Positions 10,109-19,646 are shown, numbered from the stretch's first letter. The stretch is 64,000 bases of DNA from Hoylesella loescheii (GCA_021531755.1 JADYUK010000005.1:62001-126000); one strand, 5' to 3'. Made by a program: numbers and translations. The notes: a model not told the origin generated them from the letters alone.

Positions 10109-10351
10109 CTTCTTCCTCCTCTGGCATGAAGGCTTTGGGGAGCGTCGGGCTTCAAGGTATGGGCGATACTATCCCTCATGCCACGCCTGTATGACATCGC
10201 TGCGAGATATTCTTTGCCCCTCCCATGCCACCTCTCTCCATGCAGGCAGGATACAGGCAAAGATATCCCCCCCCCATGTGCATCTTCCTCTCATCATGAG
10301 ATGCAGGGTATAGGCACACACAGATAATAAACAAGTTTCCGATAGTTTTAG

Positions 10352-12814
10352 ATGACGATGATGATGGACGATCTTAACAAAGCCCAGCAAGAGGCCGTGG
10401 CATACACTGCCGGGCCACAGTTGGTGATAGCTGGTGCAGGTTCTGGGAAGACACGTGTCCTGACATACAAGATAGCATACCTGCTGAGTCACGACGTCAA
10501 GCCGTGGAATATCCTCGCGCTGACTTTCACCAATAAGGCGGCACGCGAGATGAGGGACCGCATATCGCAACTTGTCTCAGACGAGTCTGTGCGATACCTC
10601 TCCATGGGTACATTCCACTCCATATTCTCAAGAATTCTTCGCTCAGAGGCCAATATTATAGGATACACATCCCAGTTCACCATATATGACGACTCTGACT
10701 CACGCTCCCTGCTGAAGACCATCGTCAAGGAGATGGGGTTCGACGATAAGATATACAAACCCGCACTCCTCCTGAAGAATATCTCCAGGGCGAAGAATAA
10801 CATCGAGCTCCCCCATGACTATGCTGCCAACGAAGACTATGCACTGCGCGACAAATACGCAAAGACAGAGCGCATGCCCCAGATATACGAGGAGTATGAG
10901 CGTAGGCTGCGGCTCTCAGGCGCGATGGATTTTGACGACCTCCTCCTGAAGACCTATCTCCTCTTCCGTGACCATAGCGACATAAGGATGAAGTACGGGG
11001 AGAGATTCCGGTATGTCCTCGTCGATGAGTATCAGGACACAAACAGCGTCCAGCAGAACATCGTGTCGCTCATTGTGCGCCAACATAACCACATAACAGT
11101 CGTTGGAGACGACGCACAGTCAATATATGCCTTCCGTGGAGCGGATATAAACAACATCCTTACATTCAAGGACACATTCAGCCATATTCACAACCCTGAC
11201 GGCTCCCTGACACCCTCGCCTGTCAGAATCTTCAAGCTCGAGCAGAACTACCGCTCCACACAGACCATCGTGAAGGCCGCCAACAGTGTCATAAGCCATA
11301 ACAAGCGCCAGATTCCCAAGGATGTCTATTCAGAGAATGAGAGGGGAGAGGCCATAAGGCTCCTCTCGTGCGAGACAGACAGGGAGGAGGCCCACACCGT
11401 CTGCACTGACATACGGCGGAGCGTCAGGAGCGGAACCGTCGGCTTTGGGGACATAGCCATCCTCTACCGCACCAATGCCCAGAGCCGCACCCTCGAGGAG
11501 GCTCTCGGGCGCTATGCCATGCCATACAGGATAATAGGCGGATTGTCATTCTACCAGCGCAAGGAGATAAAGGACATCATAGCCTATTTCCGTCTCGCTG
11601 TGAACAATTATGACGAGGAAGCTCTCAGGCGTGTCATAAACTATCCCGCACGGGGAATAGGATCCACAACGCTACAGAAAGTCCTCACCTGCGCCTCTCA
11701 GCATGGCATCGCCCCATGGGATGTCATATCATCCCCTGATGCGGTACAGCTTAATGTGTCAGGAGCCGCACAGGGCAGGCTGAGAGCTTTTGCCAGCATG
11801 GTGATGTCTTTCTCCAAGGATATCGCCGTGGCCGACGCGGCGGCTCTCGGAGAGCGTATCATACGTGAGACAGGCATATCCTCCGATATATTCCAAGGCG
11901 ACGACATCGAGGACAAGGCGAGACAGGAGAATGTCAGCGAGCTTAGGAACAGTCTCTCTGAGTTTGTCGACAGCCACGAGGCTGATGCAGGGGGAGAGGT
12001 GGCTACGCTGACAGCATTCCTCCAGGAGATAGCCCTTCTGACAGACCTCGACAGCACGTCAGATAACGAGGACGGCATGATAACGCTGATGACCATCCAT
12101 GCCGCCAAGGGACTGGAGTTCCATACAGTGTATATCGTAGGATTGGAGGACCAGATTATCCCCTCACAGCAGGCCATCGAGTCGCCCTTTGCGATGGAGG
12201 AGGAGCGCAGGCTCCTCTATGTCGCAATGACGAGAGCGAGGAAACGCTGTCTGCTATCCTTCGCCAGGAACAGATACCGGTATGGTCGTCAGGAATATGA
12301 GACGCCGTCGCGGTTCCTCTTTGATATAGACCGCAGATACCTGAGGGGTGCGGAGGCTCTTGGGCGCAGCGACGAGCTTGACATACTTTCCGTGCCGTCT
12401 GTGGGTACCCATGCAGGCAAGTCCTTGTCGGCTGCCTCCACCACCACGCCCTCCTCGCCATTCCGTGCGTCCAGCGTCCACGCACCCGTCTCTACGCCCT
12501 CCTCGCCATTCCGTGCGTCCAGCGTCCACACACCCGTCTCCACGCCGCGCGCTTCCGTGTCCACACCATTGTCCGGGCGCAGGCTCACGAGGTTGCCCTC
12601 CACTCCTGTCTCCACACCGCGATATTCGGTGTCATCGCGTCAGGAGACAGCTGGCATAAAAGCAGGCATGAGGATAGAGCACAGGAGTTTCGGCAGAGGC
12701 ATTGTCCTCTCTGTCGAGGGGACAGGCGAGAATACAAAGGCGAGGGTGGAGTTTGACGATGGCGGCGTGAAGCAGCTGCTGATAAAGTACGCCAAGTTCA
12801 CGATATTAGGCTGA
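10352..12814 (+). CDS. pcrA: ATP-dependent DNA helicase, UvrD/PcrA/Rep family
   Basis: An 820-residue SF1A 3'-5' helicase: Walker A GAGSGKT (28-34), motif II DEYQD (225-229), GDDAQSIYAFRGAD, LEQNYRS, a C-terminal core with MTIHAAKGLEF, and LLYVAMTRAR. The last 50 residues form a Tudor-like fold (GMRIEHRSFGRGIVLSVEG...ARVEFDDGGVKQLL) that in PcrA contacts RNA polymerase. The linker before it (about 695-755) is rich in Ser/Thr/Pro and carries a perfect 48-base tandem duplication. Role: nucleotide excision repair and clearing proteins from DNA. Confidence 0.95.
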   Translation: MTMMMDDLNKAQQEAVAYTAGPQLVIAGAGSGKTRVLTYKIAYLLSHDVKPWNILALTFTNKAAREMRDRISQLVSDESVRYLSMGTFHSIFSRILRSEANIIGYTSQFTIYDDSDSRSLLKTIVKEMGFDDKIYKPALLLKNISRAKNNIELPHDYAANEDYALRDKYAKTERMPQIYEEYERRLRLSGAMDFDDLLLKTYLLFRDHSDIRMKYGERFRYVLVDEYQDTNSVQQNIVSLIVRQHNHITVVGDDAQSIYAFRGADINNILTFKDTFSHIHNPDGSLTPSPVRIFKLEQNYRSTQTIVKAANSVISHNKRQIPKDVYSENERGEAIRLLSCETDREEAHTVCTDIRRSVRSGTVGFGDIAILYRTNAQSRTLEEALGRYAMPYRIIGGLSFYQRKEIKDIIAYFRLAVNNYDEEALRRVINYPARGIGSTTLQKVLTCASQHGIAPWDVISSPDAVQLNVSGAAQGRLRAFASMVMSFSKDIAVADAAALGERIIRETGISSDIFQGDDIEDKARQENVSELRNSLSEFVDSHEADAGGEVATLTAFLQEIALLTDLDSTSDNEDGMITLMTIHAAKGLEFHTVYIVGLEDQIIPSQQAIESPFAMEEERRLLYVAMTRARKRCLLSFARNRYRYGRQEYETPSRFLFDIDRRYLRGAEALGRSDELDILSVPSVGTHAGKSLSAASTTTPSSPFRASSVHAPVSTPSSPFRASSVHTPVSTPRASVSTPLSGRRLTRLPSTPVSTPRYSVSSRQETAGIKAGMRIEHRSFGRGIVLSVEGTGENTKARVEFDDGGVKQLLIKYAKFTILG
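12446..12541 (+). repeat. 48-base in-frame tandem repeat in the helicase linker
   Basis: Two near-identical 48-base units (12446-12493 and 12494-12541) encode 16-residue repeats TPSSPFRASSVH(A/T)PVS starting at codon 699. The differences are G/A at the Ala/Thr codon and a silent final base. A shorter degenerate echo continues to about 12620 (TPRASVSTP, TPVSTP). Confidence 0.95.
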
Positions 12815-13220
12815 GCAGTGGACGCCTTTTTTTTAGGGCTTATGCTGTGGTGATGCTCCATGTCTGTATATTGGGGTGGGTGTCCATACTCAAGCACCCA
12901 TGTCAATCATCTTCATGACGTACCCCCCGCGGATATCCTTTCCATAATATCCGGATAAATAGAAAGAACACAATTAAGGGCTGGCTCCTGTCTACCAATG
13001 ACGGAACCAGCCCTTAACTATATCTTGTGGCTGATGTGTCGCGCTCGTCTATATGCCCCGATTCCTCATGTCTCCAATCATCCTGCCGTTCTATCTCCCA
13101 AGCCTTTATGCTGGCTTAAGGTGGGGGAGGAGTAGGATGACATCGGTCAGGGTCTGCTGGCGCGAGGTGAAGCCGGTGTGACCTCTGTCATATCCCCATG
13201 ACAGGGGGGAGGGGAGATCC
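12815..13220. other. 406-base convergent gap
   Basis: Between the helicase and serine palmitoyltransferase genes, which point at each other. It holds a strong hairpin at 12974-13017 and otherwise nothing recognised. Confidence 0.6.
12974..13017. terminator. Bidirectional terminator hairpin
   Basis: TTAAGGGCTGGCTCC pairs with GGAACCAGCCCTTAA (one mismatch) around a short loop. The ends are A/T rich on both sides, suiting termination of both convergent genes. Confidence 0.8.
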
Positions 13221-14414
13221 TCACTTTATGACGCCCTGCTCCCTGAATATGCCCTTGAGTATCTCCACTGAGCGGTCGACCTGCTCTTTCGTGTGTGTCG
13301 CCATGAGGGCATAGCGGACAAGTGTGTCCTGTGGGGCGCATGCCGGCGGCACGACGGGGTTGATGAAGACGCCTCTCTCGAATGCGAGTGCTGTTATGAG
13401 GAATGTCTTCTCGACATCGCGTATATATAGCGGTATGATTGGCGATTCTGTATCGCCTATCTCGAACCCCTCTTCCTTGAAGCGCCTCAGCGCATAGTTT
13501 GTGACATCCCACAGCCTCTCTATGCGCTCAGGCTCAGCCTTTAGGATATCGAGCGCCTTCTGTGCGGCGGCTGTCGCAGCCGGAGTGTTAGAGGCAGAGA
13601 ATATGTATGTGCGGCATGAATGGCGCAGATAGTTGATTGTGTCGCTGTCTCCTGCTATGAATCCTCCGATAGAGGCGAGAGATTTTGAGAATGTGCCCAT
13701 GATGAGGTCAACCTCATCGGTCAGGCCGAAATGGTCACACACACCACGACCGTTCTTCCCGAAGACACCTATGCCGTGTGCCTCGTCGACCATTATCGAG
13801 CAGTTGTACTTGTGCTTCAGCTCAACAATCTCGGGCAGGCGTGCCAAATCGCCCTCCATGGAGAACACTCCGTCGACGACGATGAGCTTCACCGCATCAT
13901 AGGGGAGTTTCTGGAGCACGCGCTCCAGGTCTTCCATATCGTTGTGCTTATATTTCAGCTGGTGGGCGAATGAGAGGCGTCGGCCGTCGACGATGGAGGC
14001 ATGGTCACGGTCGTCGCAGATGATATAGTCCTCGCGTCCGCCTATGGCAGCTATGACGCCGGCATTGACGGAGAATCCTGTAGAGAAGCATAGGGCCTCG
14101 TCCTTGTGCACGAACTCGGCGAGGTCTTTCTCAAGGGCTACGTGGATATCGAGCGTGCCATTCAGGAAACGGCTGCCGGCACATCCTGAGCCGTATTTGT
14201 CAAGGGCTTCCTTTGCAGCGTCAATGATGCGCTGGTCGCCTGGCAGGCCGGTGTAGGCGTTAGAGCCGAACATGAGCACCTTATGCCCTCCCATTTCCAC
14301 TTCTGTACCTTGCTTGCCTGTTATCTCACGGAAATAGGGGTATACTCCCATCTCCATGAACTTCTGTGGCAAGCGGTAAGTCTCAAATTTCTTCTGTAAT
14401 TGTCCCATGGTCAA
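13221..14414 (-). CDS. spt: Serine palmitoyltransferase (alpha-oxoamine synthase family)
   Basis: 397 residues, fold type I PLP enzyme. The Schiff-base lysine is K244 in GTFSKSLASIGG, with the PLP-binding DEAHG at 210-214 and the segment GSGCAGSRFLNGT. Bacteroidetes enzymes with this N-terminus (KFMEMGVYPYFREI, QGTEVEMGGHKVLMFGSNAYTGL) condense L-serine with acyl-CoA to 3-ketosphinganine, the first step of sphingolipid synthesis. They are often mislabelled 2-amino-3-ketobutyrate CoA ligase or KBL. The assignment to SPT rests on that resemblance. It is divergent from a lipid kinase gene. The ATG at 14408 (third residue) is an alternative start. Confidence 0.88.
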   Translation of the reverse strand: MTMGQLQKKFETYRLPQKFMEMGVYPYFREITGKQGTEVEMGGHKVLMFGSNAYTGLPGDQRIIDAAKEALDKYGSGCAGSRFLNGTLDIHVALEKDLAEFVHKDEALCFSTGFSVNAGVIAAIGGREDYIICDDRDHASIVDGRRLSFAHQLKYKHNDMEDLERVLQKLPYDAVKLIVVDGVFSMEGDLARLPEIVELKHKYNCSIMVDEAHGIGVFGKNGRGVCDHFGLTDEVDLIMGTFSKSLASIGGFIAGDSDTINYLRHSCRTYIFSASNTPAATAAAQKALDILKAEPERIERLWDVTNYALRRFKEEGFEIGDTESPIIPLYIRDVEKTFLITALAFERGVFINPVVPPACAPQDTLVRYALMATHTKEQVDRSVEILKGIFREQGVIK

Positions 14415-14765
14415 ATAGGTGACGGAGCTGTTGTTCCTGATTTTTTTGTTTCATTGTTGTTTTTTTGTTGTCACAGCTGTCATTATCGCCTGTGGCCGTA
14501 GTGTGCGCAGCACATTGTCGTGCGCCACTGTGCCTTATGGCCATAATGGCAACATGGTCACAATTGTGGGGAGAGAGTATTCTGACACTTTCTTATCTCA
14601 GATGATTCCGGGGGCGCGATGGCATGGCAAGCCTAATGTCCCCGTTCTCGCCCAACACTAAAGAGAAAAATGTCATTCTCTTCCTCGCTCTCCTGCCTTC
14701 TGGACACAAGGGGGATGCATGGAAGACAGGCAGAGCTTCAAGCTCCGTATATTCGATTTAGAGTG

Positions 14766-14773
14766 CAAAGTTA
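14766..14773 (-). promoter_or_regulatory. -7 box for serine palmitoyltransferase
   Basis: Minus strand TAACTTTG followed by C, a strong match to TAnnTTTG. The predicted leader to the ATG at 14414 is about 345 bases. Confidence 0.55.
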
Positions 14774-14868
14774 CAAAAAAAGTTGAATAATATGCATAAA
14801 TATCATAAAAAAGTAATAGAAATGAGAATTAATTTTCATTTGCCGTTAGTTTTGTGTTGATTTTTTTG

Positions 14869-14876
14869 TAATTTTG
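14869..14876 (+). promoter_or_regulatory. -7 box for lipid kinase
   Basis: TAATTTTG followed by C; a TTTG at 14851-14854 lies closer than the usual -33 spacing. The predicted leader to 15230 is about 345 bases. Confidence 0.5.
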
Positions 14877-15229
14877 CACGTATCAGAACACATTCATCGT
14901 TTTGGTTTTCTCATGGTTGGATAGCGTTGACATTGTGTGTGTATGGCCTCATGTCATACTGGGGATAATGAGGGTCAGATGTTTTCTTCATCCTCCCCGA
15001 CAAGCCGTAATGGCAATGTCAAGGGGGCAGGCGAGCTGCCAGGATTGGAGGTATCGGGACAAGCCTTACCTCCCTATAGGTAATAGAGGCCACTGGGGGG
15101 CACTGGCATTCGAGTGCGGCTCGGGGCGGTACATCCCCACAACCTTTTTGCCCCACTGACCAATGTGGAGGAGGGATAGAATGTGTTCAGCTTGCATTAT
15201 CCTCGCTATGGCGAGAAAAAGAAGGTAGA

Positions 15230-16309
15230 ATGGAATTAAAGAAAAAGATTGTATTTATACTCAACCCTATTTCAGGCACAGCGAATAAGACTGGGATACC
15301 ATATCTGATAGATACCATCATCGACAAGGAGAGGTTTGATTGTACGACAGTCTTCACGGAACGTGCTGGGCATGCCTCTGAGCTGGCGAAGAAGGCCGCT
15401 GAGGAGGGTGCGGACATCGTTGTTGCCGTGGGTGGTGACGGTACGGTGAACGAGGTGGCACGTGGTATAACGGACACGAAGACCGCTCTGGGGATTATCC
15501 CGTGCGGGTCAGGCAATGGGTTGGCACGCCATCTGATGATTCCCCTCAATGTGAGACGTGCTATAGAGATTATCAACCGCTGCGAGGTGCATTATCTTGA
15601 TTATGGCACGATAAACGGCATGCCGTTCTTCTGTACGTGTGGAATGGGCTTTGACGCCTTCATATCCATGAAGTTCGCCCATGCTGGCAAGCGCGGCCCT
15701 ATCACCTATGTCGAGAATGTCCTTAGGGAGGGACTGAAATATAAGCCCGAGACATACACCATAGAGGACGAGACGGGTACGAAGACGTATAAGGCTTTCC
15801 TCATCTCTGTCGCCAACGCGTCGCAGTATGGGAATGACGCATACATAGCGCCACAGGCTTCAATGAGCGATGGTTATATGGATGTGATTATCATGGAGCC
15901 GTTCGATGTCATCGAGGCTGCACAGGTGTCGATAGATATGTTCAACAAGACGATAGACAAGAACTCGCATATCAAGACGTTCCGCACGAAGCATATACAT
16001 ATCCACCGCTCTGAGCCGGGTGTCATACACTATGACGGCGACCCTATCATGGCCGATGCGGATATCGATATCTGCATACACGAGAAGGGCATAGGCATGG
16101 TGGTGAATCCTGATGCTGACAAGAGCCACAGGCATCCTACGAAGATTCAGTCGGCCTTCAGCGAGTTCATGAACACTGTCAACGAGGCAAGAAGTGAGAT
16201 GCTCGGCGCCATGAAGGAGAGACGCGACGCTGTAGCGGCGGATATCAATGCGCAGACGAGGAAGGTGCAGATGATCAGCAAGCAGATACAGGAGAAGCTG
16301 AATCTGTAG
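15230..16309 (+). CDS. Diacylglycerol/sphingoid-type lipid kinase (DagK family)
   Basis: 359 residues. The kinase signature GGDGTVNEV begins at residue 68 and the nucleotide loop CGSGNGLARHL lies near 92-102; the second domain contains GMGFDAFIS and DGYMDVIIMEPF. Such enzymes phosphorylate lipid hydroxyls (diacylglycerol, ceramide or sphingoid bases). The C-terminal 50 residues (EFMNTVNEARSEMLG onward) are a helical, charged extension not needed for the fold. Its location next to serine palmitoyltransferase suggests a sphingolipid substrate; this is an inference from context only. A strong terminator follows. Confidence 0.9.
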   Translation: MELKKKIVFILNPISGTANKTGIPYLIDTIIDKERFDCTTVFTERAGHASELAKKAAEEGADIVVAVGGDGTVNEVARGITDTKTALGIIPCGSGNGLARHLMIPLNVRRAIEIINRCEVHYLDYGTINGMPFFCTCGMGFDAFISMKFAHAGKRGPITYVENVLREGLKYKPETYTIEDETGTKTYKAFLISVANASQYGNDAYIAPQASMSDGYMDVIIMEPFDVIEAAQVSIDMFNKTIDKNSHIKTFRTKHIHIHRSEPGVIHYDGDPIMADADIDICIHEKGIGMVVNPDADKSHRHPTKIQSAFSEFMNTVNEARSEMLGAMKERRDAVAADINAQTRKVQMISKQIQEKLNL

Positions 16310-16620
16310 CTTCCGTGTGTCTGGCGAATAAGCTAATGGGGGCTGTGTCGTATGCTGTAAATACGACACAGCCCCTCATTTCATCTTTTGATATACCGGG
16401 GATGGGAGACAAGCGCAATACTGTTATTTATGGCAAGCGCACAGTGTCTTTTCCTCTGGATTACTGTTCCCCGCCGTATCCCCTAAGAGGGGTAATCTAT
16501 CCATTTGTGCCAATCCCCCCTGCTTCTATGCTCATTTTCCTGACGCCGGGAGCTGTACTCATTGAGCGTGGGGGGAGTCTCAGCTGGTGATGGGCTGCTG
16601 TGCCTGCCATAGAGGAGCTG
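16310..16620. other. 311-base convergent gap
   Basis: Holds the terminator at 16339-16375; beyond it nothing recognised. Confidence 0.6.
16339..16385 (+). terminator. Intrinsic terminator of the lipid kinase gene
   Basis: GGGGCTGTGTCGTAT (16339-16353) pairs perfectly with ATACGACACAGCCCC (16361-16375), loop of 7 bases, followed by a T-rich tail TCATTTCATC. Confidence 0.9.
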
Positions 16621-17190
16621 TCATCCGCCAAACCTTGTGTGCCACTCAATGAATTTCCTCTGGACATCGTCGCCGAAATCAGACAGCGAGCGCAGCACAT
16701 GCGCGTATGTCTTCTCACGCTCGAGGTGTGTCTTCGAGTAGAACTTATCGGCATAGCAGATAATCTGCTCCTCCAATGTCTCTGGGACGAAGTCACGGTG
16801 GGGTAGGGGCAGGTTGCGCTCCTCTATCTGCCTCATGGTCAGTCCGGTGCCTGTATGCCGCTCGCAGACACGGGCGTAGGGTTCTATCTCAGCGGGTGTC
16901 ATGCCCCATAGCTGGCAGTTGTCTCTCAGCATTGCCCCGCCGATTATCCCATGGCAGAGGTATGGCGATGTGCCGTGGCATTCTATCCTTGGAGCGTCAC
17001 ATTGCCTTATGCCTATATCATGGAGCATGGCGGCAGCCTCAACGAATTTGGGGTCGACTTCATGTATTCCATTCTTGCGTATGATATCGAGAGCCTTGTC
17101 TGCCACCTTGCGGCTGTGTATGACGAGAATATCCCGAAGCTTTCCAGCCTCGGGATATAATGTGTCAATGATTCTGTTGTAGTCAATCAT
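16621..17190 (-). CDS. HD-domain phosphohydrolase
   Basis: 189 residues from the ATG at 17190 (the frame is open upstream but overlaps the preceding gene). HD-superfamily metal ligands are H25 (ILVIHSRKVA) and H57-D58 in AAMLHDIGI, with later histidines in YLCHGIIGGAML and CERHTGTG. It probably cleaves a phosphate ester or nucleotide; the substrate is unknown. Its ATG overlaps the stop of the carboxyltransferase gene by one base (TAATG), implying translational coupling, so it belongs to that operon. Confidence 0.82.
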   Translation of the reverse strand: MIDYNRIIDTLYPEAGKLRDILVIHSRKVADKALDIIRKNGIHEVDPKFVEAAAMLHDIGIRQCDAPRIECHGTSPYLCHGIIGGAMLRDNCQLWGMTPAEIEPYARVCERHTGTGLTMRQIEERNLPLPHRDFVPETLEEQIICYADKFYSKTHLEREKTYAHVLRSLSDFGDDVQRKFIEWHTRFGG

Positions 17191-18974
17191 TATTTTTCTT
17201 TCCTTTCTATCCATCCGAGAATTGTGCCACGCTGCACTTTCGAGCCGCGTCTGACATTCAGCTCTGCGAGGCGTCCGCCAAGACATGCTGGCACCTCTGC
17301 AAACTCGCCCCATGGGGTGTTTATGTAGCAGAATATCTCGTCGTCGGTGTATTCACGGCCTATTGCCGGCTCGATAGTCGGTGTGGCGTCTGAGCCGCCC
17401 TGGAACTCGAAGAACACTTGTCCAGCCACAGGTGCTGTGAGAGGGTCGGCCTTGGCGTGCTTGAATGCGGCCAGCTCCTCAGGTGTCAGCTTCGGTCCGT
17501 TGGCCTGCAGCTTGGCTGCCTTTGCCTTGTCGAGGTCAGCGAGGAAGTTCTTCTTTGCCTGCCCGCTCTTGTAGTTGCGGTACTGCTCTGGGTGCATGGC
17601 GAGCTCAAAGAGCTCCTCGTCGTCCTTGCCGTAGTCCCATCCGTTCTTGTCCATCTCAGCACGGAACTCGTCGAGCTTGTCCGGGTAAAGCGTGTGGGGG
17701 TCTGTGTCGACGAACTCGAATCCCTTCTCCTTTGCCAGCTCTACCAGCTCAGGTGCTATTGTCCCTGGTATCTTGCCGCTCTTGCCGAGTATCATGCCCC
17801 ATACAGAGTCGTCCATCATGACATAGCGTCCCTTGCCCTGCTCTATGGTGAGGAGATTGAAGAGGGCTATGTTCTTCACATACTGTGAGAATGGTGTGAC
17901 AAGAGGCGGGAAGCCAACTTTCGGCCATACATACTCCACCTCATTGAAGAGAGCCACGAGCATATCGTCGGTTGTCAGCTCTGCCACGCCCTTCTTCTTG
18001 CGGAGGTTGTTTATGACACCTTGTATTCCGCCCAGGTCGGCCATCATGGAACCCATCATGCCGCCTGGCAGACCACAGCCGAGGAGGAGCGACGAGGTGT
18101 GCTTGTTGGCTGGGTTTATGAAGTATCCGAGCCAGTCGTCGATAAACTCCTGTGTGAGGGTGCGTGCCTTCATATAGGCGTTCATGTTTATCTCCGGGAC
18201 ATCGAATCCGGCATCGTCAAGCATGGCGCGTACCGAGATGATGTCTGGATGGACCTTTCCCCATGACAGAGGCTCTATCGCTGTGTCGATGATGTCGGCT
18301 CCATTCTTGCAGACTTCAAGTATCGACGCCATTGACAGTCCCGGACCTGTGTGTCCGTGATATTCTATTATGACATCAGGATGCTTCTCCTTGATGGCTT
18401 TTGTCAGTCTGCCGAGGAATGCCGGGCGTCCTATGCCAGCCATGTCCTTGAGGCATATCTCTGGCGCTCCAGCCTCGATGAACATGTCTGCCTTCTCAGC
18501 ATAATACTCCACTGTGTGGACAGGAGAGCTTGTTATGCACAGTGTGGCCTGAGGTGTCATGCCGGCCTCCTTGGCCCAGTGTATGGATGGTATGATGTTA
18601 CGCTCGTCGTTGAGACCGCAGAATATACGTGGTATGTCGACACCCTGGGCGTGCTTCACTTTATACATCAGGCGCCGCACGTCGTCAGGCACGGGGTACA
18701 TACGCAGCGCATTGAGGCCACGGTCGAGCATGTGGGTCTTTATGCCAACCTCGTTGAAAGGCTTGCAGAAGGCACGTACAGCATCATTAGGGTTCTCGCC
18801 CGCGAGAAGATTGACTTGCTCAAACGCACCGCCATTGGTCTCGACACGTGAGAAACATCCCATTTCGATAATCACCGGAGCAATGCGCTCAAGCTGATCC
18901 TTACGTGGCTGGAACTTTCCTGAACTCTGCCACATGTCTCTATACAAGAGACTGAACTGAATTTTCTTTTTCAT
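17190..18974 (-). CDS. Oxaloacetate decarboxylase alpha / pyruvate carboxylase B-type carboxyltransferase
   Basis: 594 residues from the ATG at 18974; the frame extends upstream only to a TTG at 19004. The TIM-barrel carboxyltransferase shows LLYRDMWQSSGKF with D13, the carboxyl-lysine region EICLKDMAG (K176), and metal-binding YHGHTG (H206, H208). A conserved C-terminal carboxyltransferase region and a biotinyl-like fold follow (PWGEFAEVPACLGGRLAELNV, VQRGTILGWIERKEK). The usual biotin-accepting AMKM tetrapeptide is absent, so biotin is presumably carried by another protein. It interconverts oxaloacetate and pyruvate in central metabolism, alone or with membrane subunits encoded elsewhere. 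Confidence 0.88.
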   Translation of the reverse strand: MKKKIQFSLLYRDMWQSSGKFQPRKDQLERIAPVIIEMGCFSRVETNGGAFEQVNLLAGENPNDAVRAFCKPFNEVGIKTHMLDRGLNALRMYPVPDDVRRLMYKVKHAQGVDIPRIFCGLNDERNIIPSIHWAKEAGMTPQATLCITSSPVHTVEYYAEKADMFIEAGAPEICLKDMAGIGRPAFLGRLTKAIKEKHPDVIIEYHGHTGPGLSMASILEVCKNGADIIDTAIEPLSWGKVHPDIISVRAMLDDAGFDVPEINMNAYMKARTLTQEFIDDWLGYFINPANKHTSSLLLGCGLPGGMMGSMMADLGGIQGVINNLRKKKGVAELTTDDMLVALFNEVEYVWPKVGFPPLVTPFSQYVKNIALFNLLTIEQGKGRYVMMDDSVWGMILGKSGKIPGTIAPELVELAKEKGFEFVDTDPHTLYPDKLDEFRAEMDKNGWDYGKDDEELFELAMHPEQYRNYKSGQAKKNFLADLDKAKAAKLQANGPKLTPEELAAFKHAKADPLTAPVAGQVFFEFQGGSDATPTIEPAIGREYTDDEIFCYINTPWGEFAEVPACLGGRLAELNVRRGSKVQRGTILGWIERKEK

Positions 18975-19268
18975 AACCTCTGATGTTGTTATTCCTGTTT
19001 TCAAGTTTCCAGATTATACACGTCATTGCCGGCGTGGTGTCTTAGTGCCGCATAGCCTACATAGCTGCCTGCCTTTGTCCATAACAACTTGGCGGATAAT
19101 GCGGTATGATGAAAGGATGTGTGGTATACCGCTTGCAGACTTTGCCGCTCGTATGAATACAGACCTTTCTTCTTCGTCTCCTTCCTCATTGCAAGGCATA
19201 GCCACAACAAGTTTGGTATCGCTCATCTGGCTTAACGAAAAACATAAGATCCTCATGTTTCTTAACTG

Positions 19269-19298
19269 CAAAATTAGTACAAAAATGAAAAAATACAA
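19269..19298 (-). promoter_or_regulatory. Promoter of carboxyltransferase operon
   Basis: On the minus strand: TTTG (19299-19296), 19 bases, then TAATTTTG (19276-19269). This fits the Bacteroidetes -33/-7 architecture well. Confidence 0.65.
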
Positions 19299-19302
19299 AC
19301 TT

Positions 19303-19337
19303 TTTGGGCGATTATTTTAAAAATATAACTATCTTTG
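19303..19337 (+). promoter_or_regulatory. Promoter toward orphan lipoprotein
   Basis: TTTG at 19303-19306, 23 bases, then TATCTTTG at 19330-19337 followed by CA. The -7 match is good; the spacing is long. Confidence 0.5.
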
Positions 19338-19345
19338 CATGAGAT

Positions 19346-19530
19346 ACGCTGTGGCTCGTCAACCGATGAAGCAGCGAGAGGAGAGACCGAGCTCGGGCTA
19401 TCCCGAGTCGCGTCAGAGGAAGGCGACGTCACCCGCCGCCAAGTTGAGAGCCATGAGTTTGCTCAATGGCCGAGGCGCGAAGGAGGAAGACCATGTCAAC
19501 TTCTGGCGAGCTCAATCGCGTCCACCCCGT
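19346..19530 (+). repeat. Degenerate dispersed-repeat copy (family R45)
   Basis: Contains GTCAACCGATGAAGCAGCGA, CCGAGTCGCGTCAGAGGAAG and GAGGCGCGAAGGAGGAAGAC. These blocks are shared with the clearer copies at 33.5, 35.5 and 37.0 kb. It lies in the 5' leader of the next gene. Confidence 0.6.
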
Positions 19531-19646
19531 CTCCTGTCTTCGCTTAAGGTGTAATACGGCAGTAGTCCTGCTGCTGTGATTGATGACAAGACAGCGGATG
19601 CACATAAACAGATAAAACAAGAACCAATCCTGACTGCAATCAAAGA

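Larger units (their letters stand above)
14415..15229. other. 815-base divergent intergenic region
   Basis: Lies between the serine palmitoyltransferase and lipid kinase genes. It holds two opposed -7 boxes about 100 bases apart (14766-14773 minus, 14869-14876 plus) in an A/T-rich core, so both genes have long leaders (about 350 bases each). Short ORFs in the leaders show no family features. Confidence 0.55.
18975..19646. other. 672-base divergent gap with leaders and a degenerate repeat
   Basis: Holds a minus promoter (19269-19298), a plus promoter (19330-19337) and, at about 19346-19530, a degenerate copy of the dispersed repeat family. The carboxyltransferase leader is about 290 bases. 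Confidence 0.6.

Noticed and set aside
12156..12615. Overlapping minus-strand ORFs in the helicase linker
   Set aside because: They reflect the Ser/Pro-rich tandem repeat read backwards.
14902..15159. 85-codon ORF upstream of the lipid kinase
   Set aside because: No signal, no family pattern, and it lies in the predicted leader.
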